A stretch of DNA of 64,000 bases from Neocallimastix lanati (nom. inval.). Lineage: Eukaryota; Neocallimastigomycota; Neocallimastigomycetes; Neocallimastigales; Neocallimastigaceae. Below are positions 57,058 to 64,000 of the stretch, piece after piece. A program made the translations under genes and the position numbers. Below the pieces are notes generated by a model. The model made no database searches. It saw only the letters and a list, made by a program, of their open reading frames with translations, and had not been told where the DNA came from. The number at the start of each line of letters is the position of its first letter. The stretch's first letter is position 1. The stretch covers positions 365,001 to 429,000 of the forward strand of contig JACVTC010000055.1 in NCBI GenBank assembly GCA_016946835.1, given 5' to 3'.

Positions 57058-57756
57058 CTAAAAATCAATTCCACAATTGATTTTTCCATCAACAGTTGCA
57101 ATTTTTAATAAATCTCTTTTTCTTATTCTAACTTTATTTTCATGAGAATATTGATATAGATTTAAAAGATCATTATTTGAATACTATAGAAATAATAATA
57201 ACAATTATAAAATATATATTAGTAATTATATTTTTATATATTTTTAAATTCTATATGATTAAATTTATATTTTTCATAAATAAGATTTTATATTTTCTAA
57301 TATATATCTTACTATCTACATAATAGATATATCAAATATTTATATATATTAGTTAATATATATATTATAATGAATACCTACATTTGAATAATCATTTTTA
57401 AGTATATTCATATAGCGTAAATAAACTGGACAATTAGGACTATTTATTGGATATTTTAACTTTCTCTCTAACTCAAGATTATCCTCAGTTTCATTATTAT
57501 TTTTGGGGATATTTGAATTGAAAATTTTCAAATGTTCTTCTTGTTGCTCTAAGAAATCATTAATATTTAATGTTATATCAGATGGATTATCAATTAATTG
57601 TCTTCCTTCTTTTAATATCTCTTCATTTGTCATCTCCACATCTTTATCTTTAATAGTTTTTATAGTATTACTATTGTTTGCATAATTCTCAATATTATCT
57701 ATTAGTCCAAGTTTTAGGTTATCACTACTGTTTACATAATTCTCAGTATTAATCAT
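57058..57756 (-). CDS. Small two-exon protein of unknown function
   Basis: Exon 1 57756-57382 and exon 2 57183-57058 join in phase 0 across a 198-bp intron (GTAGGT...TATAG) to 166 residues. Reading past the donor gives only low-complexity codons to a stop, whereas splicing adds a well-formed end (YQYSHENKVRIRKRDLLKIA, then VDGKINCGIDF). The N-terminal 60 residues are Asn/acidic; residues 60-110 look helical and charged (NDFLEQQEEHLKIF, LELERKLKYP). No signal peptide or membrane segment. I do not recognise the family. It converges on the CatSper-like gene with 874 bp between stops. Confidence 0.65.
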
Positions 57757-60435
57757 TTTTATTATTTCTTTTTATAACTTTTCTTAGTTTTATAAATATA
57801 TAAATATATAATTAATTTAATTTATACAAAGAGTTTTGTTCACTTATATATTATTTATTTTATTAATTCTTTTAGAAATATCAATATATATTTTTATATA
57901 TCAAAATGCTTGGTAGCTATTTATTCTATTACAAGAAAATATATCCTCTTTTTATAAATTACAAATATTTTTTAAATAAATTCATATAATAATCTATTTT
58001 AAATAAAATTTCAAATAAAAATTTTTTTTTATTTTTTAACTACTATTTTAATATATTAATAATTTATTTATACTTCAATTAAAAATTTTTTTTTTCTTTT
58101 TTTCAAAAGTTTTTAATTCTAAATATATAAAATAGTAAAAAAAATAATTATTATTATTATATAAATAATTTATCATCGATAAACTTTAATGAGTTTAATT
58201 TATTTTCATTTACTGTTTTTTAAAAAAAATTTTTTCTTTTTTTTTTTTTTTTTTTTTTTTGAAAAAGAAAACTAAGAATATAATTAAATTTAATCTTTAT
58301 AAAATAAATAAATAAAAAAAAAAGTGACCACCAAAATTTAAAAACCAATAAAGTTTAAATAATTAAACTATTAAATAATTATTTTTATAAAGATTATTAT
58401 TTATTAATATACTATTTTATTCTGAATAAAATAGTATATTATACTTTTTATTTTTTTATTTGATGATATGTTATTATAATGAATAAGCCACAACAAATTT
58501 GTTTTTATATATATTAATTAAAATATAAAATATATAATTATAGCTACGATTTTTAAATGGAATTGCAAAATTTTTCTATTAAACATGACTTCTGGTGAAT
58601 ATGATAAAATATAAAAGGTTTATGGTTTTTTTTTTTTTTTTTTTTTGATTCCATGTGATATTAGATTTTTTCTTTTTCGATTACTCTTTTTCTTTTTATA
58701 TTAAGAAATATTTTGTATTTTATTATATCAGATTATTAAGTATATCTTTTGTTATTATAATTTTTATCAATTTTTTTGTTTTATGTTTAAAGGAAATTTT
58801 TAAAAAAAAAAAAAAAAAATATTGTACTTTGTTTAACCTCTAGTAACATTTTTTTTTAACAATTTTCTATCTTGAATTCTCATATAATTCTTTAATCTAT
58901 ATATATTGTAATAATAAAAGTATTATTAAGTTTATTTTTATTTTTTTTTTTTTTTATATTAACCTAATAATAACGAGTGGACATTTTTAACTATATTTTC
59001 ATAAATTAAAAATTATAATATTATTTTTGTTCCAAATTTAATTTCTTAACTTTTTTTATTTTTATATTATATAAATATAGAAGTAAAAAAATTAAAATTC
59101 TATATATATATTATAAATTATATTATAATTACTGTCATTTAATAAAAATATAATATATATATATATATATAAATTAATAATCAAAATTAAATAAAAAAAA
59201 AATTAATAATATAATAATAATTAGTTGTTTTTATTATTTTCAAATCCATATAATTTTACTGAAATCATATTACATAGTTCAAGCTTAAAATAAAAAAAAA
59301 AAATACATTTTAACTAATGACCATCTTTCAATAGGTAGTATGATATTTCCTATTATCATCATATCTTATAAAACTTTATCATTCTAAAACCTTTCTATTT
59401 ATAATTTCATAACTATTTTTACTATTTTCTTTATGATAATGAAATGGAACCCAAGTATAATAATATATATCGTAAAGCACGTTTTCTTTTTTGTTTTTTT
59501 TTTTTTTTTTGTTTTTTGTTTTCTTTTATTAGAAATGTATTTTCAAATACTATTAAAAGTAAAAATAATATATATTGAAAAAAAAAATAATATATGTTAA
59601 AAAATAATATATACAAATTTAATATTATTTTAAAATACAAATCTATTTATTAACAACATTCTATAATATATTAAAAATAATTTTAGCATTTTTTTCATAT
59701 TTATATTGAAATATATTTACATTAATCAGAGTTTTATATAAATTTGTATTTATTGTCTCCATTTTAGTTGTATGGAATGAATATTTATAGCTTGATTTAA
59801 TATTAATGTTATAATTTACAATATAGTATATTTAATAATTTTATTATTATTTTTTTTTTTTTTTGTATTACTATTATTATTATTATTACCATTACAATTA
59901 TTATGAGTTTATGCTTTAAAATTATGTCAACTTTAATAATATATTTTATGATTAAGAGTTACTATCACTTAATTATTCTAAATTAATACATTATGGCTAA
60001 TACATAAATTATATTTTATTACTTAATTTCATATTTACATATTATAACATTATATTCACATATTCTAACAATTATTACAATTATTATTTATAAGTATTAT
60101 CAATGTCATATGAGCACTATGCATAACATATATGACACGGCATATAAAGCCTCATTAGTATAACCTTATTCTATATATAGTTATAGTTTAATTAGATATT
60201 AATTTTTTATTTTCCATGTTTATTTCTAAAATAATGAATATATGTATTTTTAATGTATAATAAATAAATAAAAAATATATAGATAAATAATATATATAGA
60301 TAAAACACTACAAGTGTCATTTTTCATGTTCTCTAAATCGATAACCTTGAACAGATTAAGAGTCTCATTTGACCCTAAGAGACAACTCGAGAAATAAAAA
60401 TCCTTAAGGAAATATTTAATATATTATTAAGTATT

Positions 60436-60483
<48 letters not shown>

Positions 60484-60519
60484 ATTAATTATTAAGATAA
60501 GAAATATAAATAAAAATAG
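57757..60519. other. AT-rich intergenic region
   Basis: Only low-complexity A/T sequence with poly-T/poly-A runs is visible, plus a somewhat more complex patch at 60305-60415 (TCGATAACCTTGAACAG and GACCCTAAGAGACAACTC) of unknown origin. The ORFs near 58655 and 59431 are Phe/Lys artefacts. Confidence 0.6.
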
Positions 60520-62140
60520 TTCTTAATCATCACGAAATACTGAAGATGAAATAAATCAAAGTACCGACCAAAGTACATATTATACCCTTACAGTCAGTAC
60601 AGTTCAAAACAATAATACCACTAACACTGTAATAATCATATGTTTAACTATAATGTCTTTTTAAGACTTTATATCATCTTAGAAAGTTTTCAGTAGTTAA
60701 CCCAAAATTATTAAACAGCGTTGAAATTAATTCAGTATATTAATAATGAGATCGATCCAAAATATATAAATGAAATGCAATTCAAACTATTGTTGAAAAT
60801 AATATACCACTAATAAGATTTTTATTTACTATTTTCTTATTTTGAATAAAATGGTTTATTTAATATAATATCGTAACCATTAATTGAACCGTGATAAGAA
60901 CCATATCACTCAAAGTCAATAATAGTTTTATTTGCACATCTAAGTTTAATTTTATAGTTTACAAAGTAATTTAAAAGTTCTTTTTGGATGGTGACAAGTT
61001 CAATAACACCAGAATCTAAAGTCCGGATAGAGGAATTTTTATTATTATTATTATTGTAAATTAATTTACTAATATTCCTATTATTAATATTATTAATATT
61101 ATCATTATAAACATTATCATAAAATTTTAACTAATCTTAAGATCTTTAATAATTATTAAAATTATTATTTAATATTGTTAAATTATTAGAGTTAATATTA
61201 TCTAAATTATAAATAAAATTTATATTGTTTATATTATTATCAATCATGGAACATAAATCTTTAAAATTTACATTTTTATCATAATTCACAGGAATTCTTG
61301 TATTGTCAATAGTTTCAATGTTATTAATATTAATATTACTATTATGACTTTCATTATTATTATTTCCATTATTATTATTTCTATCATTATAATTACTATA
61401 ACTATTATTGTTTTTATAGTTATTCTTGTTGTTTAAATTTTTATTATTCGTATAATTGTTATTAATACGATTCGTACTATAATCTATATTAGCCCATATC
61501 CTATTTGTTCTTGAATTGAATCGACATTCATATGTTAAGTAGCCTTGTTTTTGACATATGAAGCAATATTATTTTTGGATTGTATTTCCTGGTAGAATTA
61601 TGTTTTCTTTTATTATTATCTTATAATTATAATACTCATTATCCGTTCCTGACGTTATTGTTTTCTGATGATTTATTCTTCTAAAGTAAGTATTCCTAGA
61701 TATTATTAGTTCAAAATAATCTTGGGCATTTGTATTTGGATAAGGTAGGAAAGTAATCTTCATAATTTTGGGTAATACATTATATATATATAAGGACCTT
61801 TTCAGATTCAGAGATTTCATAATAATGTATTATTTAATTTATCAAAAATGCCTAGCATATCTGATAAACATTTTGGACTGTTATTCATACTTCTTCCCCA
61901 AGAAGGAAATTAAACATTTTTTCACACACACTAGAATCAATATACGCATTATTTTCAATACCATTACTAACATTACTAATAATACTATTACTAATATTAT
62001 TATAACTATTATAACTATTATTATTATTATTACTATTATTATTATTACTATTATTGCAGTTACTATTATCATTATTACTATTAACTTTATCATTTATTAG
62101 ATTTTCACGATTAAAAGCGTTAATTAAGAATAAAATTTTA
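60520..62140 (-). pseudogene. Gag-like retroelement relic with CCHC-type zinc knuckle
   Basis: A zinc knuckle CFICQKQGYLTYEC (61524-61565) has the C-x2-C-x4-H-x4-C spacing, with Tyr in place of His. Upstream on the same strand are short Gag-like stretches (KVNDKILFLINAFNRENLI at about 62100-62160; PNTNAQDYFELIISRNTYF at about 61690-61745) separated by an Asn tract. Downstream comes an Asn-rich region and a stretch SSIRTLDSGVIELVTIQKEL (about 60970-61035). Frames change many times. No reverse transcriptase is seen with it, so the class (LTR element or LINE ORF1) stays open. Confidence 0.6.
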
Positions 62141-62175
62141 TCATTAACTTTACTACGAATATGATTGAAAAATGG

Positions 62176-62218
62176 ATAATCAATTAACCAATGCTTTATC
62201 CATTGGTTAATTGATTAT
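62176..62218. repeat. 18-bp-arm perfect hairpin at a relic junction
   Basis: ATAATCAATTAACCAATG (62176-62193), loop CTTTATC, and its exact complement (62201-62218). It sits where the LINE fragment and the Gag-like relic meet. Confidence 0.9.
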
Positions 62219-62639
62219 TATTACTTTTACAACATGAACAAAAATTAGAACACTCTTGATCTATTATTTTTTCAGCTTTAACAATTCTAGCATCTAATCT
62301 ATATCCACTTCGTGCTTTCAATAGCCAAGGGAAGCCATATGAAAGATCAGGATATTGATAACAAAGTTTTATATAATCTGATATTTCTTTGAATCTGTTT
62401 TTGTCATAAATTTCAGTTTTAATAGAACTAATTTTCATATCTCTTTTCCAATAAAAATCCTTGATTTCTTTATTGTTACTACCTCTTTTCTCTATTTTAC
62501 GTTTAAGAGCTCTACTTTCTTTCGTCCATATATATTTTCTAGATTTTGAATTATTATTAGATAAATGGGAAATAATACAATTTGAATTTTTCCATTTATC
62601 GAAACATTTGACTTGAGACAAAGCACACTTGGCTGACAA
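62196..62639 (-). pseudogene. LINE ORF2 C-terminal fragment
   Basis: An open 147-codon frame with CFDKWKNSNCIISHLS, YIWTKESRALKRKIEK, DFYWKRDMK, SDYIKLCYQYPDLSYGFPWL, RSGYRLDARIVKAEK and SNFCSCCK. The order and spacing match the relic at 6.7-7.2 kb, including the R-x-G-x2-L/N-A/F-R-I-x-K segment before the Cys pairs, typical of the region after the RT in non-LTR retrotransposons. The frame is intact but has no RT upstream: 62640 onwards is unrelated, so it is a truncated piece rather than a gene. Confidence 0.65.
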
Positions 62640-62696
62640 TGGAGGACATTAATAAGGAATATTCAAAGATTTCTCATGAACAATCAGAAAAAAAAA

Positions 62697-62756
<60 letters not shown>

Positions 62757-63314
62757 TTCACCAACAAACTGAATAAATTGTTCAATTAACATACTTCAAA
62801 ATTTACATATAAAAAATTAATATTATAATAATAATTATTCTTAATTTACACTAATTTATAAACTGATAATACATATACACATTTCAAATTATAAATTTTA
62901 AATTATATAATTTTATATTTTAAATAATTTTATTTATTATTATTGTTATGATGTTTATCAAATTAAATAATTTATTAACGGATCACTTTATAAAAAAGAA
63001 AAAATATTGTAAATAATTAATTATTATTATTCTAATAATTCTGAAAAAAAGATTTTATAGTATTAATTTCTCTGCTTCTTTTTATTTTTTTTTTATTCCA
63101 TTTTCAAATACTTTTTGTTAATTAAATAAATTAAATATGTTGAATATCTCGATTTAAATAATTTTATGAAATATTTAAAATATATATATAATAAATTAAA
63201 ATGTTAATGATAAATTCTATACTATAAAATAATAATGGTAAAGATAGGAAATCTAAAAAAGAAAAATTAAATAATGAAAAAGAAATATTTATATATAAAT
63301 ATTAATTAATTTAT
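62640..63314. other. Intergenic region and 3' flank of the Hsp70 gene
   Basis: Contains an (AAT)n run at 62697-62756 and A/T low-complexity sequence; the last 100 bases probably hold the Hsp70 3' UTR. No gene is visible. Confidence 0.6.
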
Positions 63315-64000
63315 TTAATTTCTTCTTCTTCTTTCTCTTCTAGTTCCATTAGTTGGTTTAGATTCATTCTTGTAAACGGAAGTCATAACATCACCAACAA
63401 CCTTTTCAACCTTCTTTTGTTGATTGTGATAATCACTCTTAGCGGCATCAGCATTAAGATCCATCCACTCCATAGCTTCACTGAGAGCATCTTCAATACT
63501 TCTACGTTCAGATCTCTTCATCTTGCTACTTAAAGCATCATCACCTAAAATGGTATTTTCAACTTGGTATAAATAATTTTCTAATTCTTGCTTGGCAATA
63601 ACTTTTTCTTCACTCTTACGATCAGCATTCTTAAACTTTTCGGCATCCTTAACCATACGATCAATTTCGGCTTTAGATAATCTACCAGCTTGGTTACTAA
63701 TTTGAATATTAGCAGAACGACCAGTAGCCTTTTCACGAGCAGTAACCTTAAGAATACCATCAGCATTAATATCAAAAGTACATTCAAGTTCAGCAGTACC
63801 TCTTGGAGCTGGTGGAATACCAGTTAAAGTAAATTGACCTAAAAGGTTATTATCACAACACATAGTACGTTCACCTTCATAAATTGGGAATTCAACAATA
63901 GTTTGATTATCTTCAGTAGTAGTGAAAACTTTCTTTAAAACAGTTGGAATAGAAGAATTACGTGGAACAACTACAGAGAATAAACCGCCCTCAGTTTCAA
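63315..64000 (-). CDS. Hsp70 family chaperone, 3' part (runs off right edge)
   Basis: The frame is open from the right edge to the TAA at 63315-63317 and encodes the substrate-binding domain: TEGGLFSVVVPRN, EFPIYEGERT, LLGQFTLTGIPPAPRG, FDINADGILKVTAREKATG, ISNQAGRLSKAEIDRMVKDA, then the helical lid (ENYLYQVENTI, SSKMKRSERRSIEDALSEAM). The ATPase domain lies beyond 64000. Codon composition is much more GC-rich than the surroundings, as expected for a highly expressed gene. The end is basic (TRRERRRRN) and lacks the EEVD of cytosolic Ssa-type and the HDEL of ER forms. EKFK-x-AD, KQELENYL and SSKMKR recall the ribosome-associated Ssb group; this is inference. It normally folds nascent or stressed proteins using ATP. 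Confidence 0.93.
   Translation of the reverse strand, partial: ETEGGLFSVVVPRNSSIPTVLKKVFTTTEDNQTIVEFPIYEGERTMCCDNNLLGQFTLTGIPPAPRGTAELECTFDINADGILKVTAREKATGRSANIQISNQAGRLSKAEIDRMVKDAEKFKNADRKSEEKVIAKQELENYLYQVENTILGDDALSSKMKRSERRSIEDALSEAMEWMDLNADAAKSDYHNQQKKVEKVVGDVMTSVYKNESKPTNGTRRERRRRN

Noticed and set aside
61768-62100. Plus-strand Ile/Thr-rich ORF
   Set aside because: Antisense of the Asn-codon tract in the Gag-like relic.

Overview
The window is extremely AT-rich and full of homopolymer runs and short tandem repeats. It carries short spliceosomal introns (GTA/GTT...TAG/AAG), Asn/Gln-rich proteins and a few GC-richer coding islands. This fits an anaerobic gut fungus (Neocallimastigomycota). 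Supporting points are secreted M35-type metalloproteases with Kex2-like dibasic sites and a CatSper-type flagellar channel subunit, expected only in an organism with flagellated cells such as zoospores. The assignment is inference from composition and gene content; no database was searched.

Layout. 0-10 kb is mostly relics: a MULE-type transposase on the minus strand (1-1242), one intact 459-residue unknown gene (3356-4735), two fragments of a LINE-type retrotransposon (5.1 and 6.3-7.7 kb), and a decayed family B DNA polymerase of large-DNA-virus type (8.2-10.0 kb). Three related two-exon genes for secreted M35 (aspzincin) metalloproteases lie on the minus strand at 10.9-12.2, 18.5-20.6 and 40.5-42.7 kb. 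The last two end in 7 and 8 near-identical 30-32-residue repeats separated by Lys-Arg, as in Kex2-processed peptide precursors. From 24.6 to 37.4 kb four tandem four-exon paralogues (P1-P4, plus strand) share a compact N-terminal domain, a Ser/Asn/Gln-rich tail and a conserved TATA-containing upstream block. Their spacers contain perfect hairpins that are present in one spacer and absent from its sister.

38.7-39.8 kb is a LINE reverse-transcriptase relic. 42.7-50.2 kb holds satellites, a MITE-like element, a Ty1/copia RNase H relic and more MULE fragments. 50.2-56.2 kb is a 16-exon membrane protein gene that resembles CatSper auxiliary subunits delta/epsilon. 57.1-57.8 kb is a small two-exon unknown gene. 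60.5-62.6 kb holds a Gag-like zinc-knuckle relic next to another LINE 3' fragment. The right edge (63.3-64.0 kb, minus) is the 3' end of an Hsp70 gene that runs off the window.

There is no operon logic. The genes form two local families (M35 and P) spread by duplication, single-copy genes, and a background of decayed transposons. No tRNA, rRNA or CRISPR array was seen.
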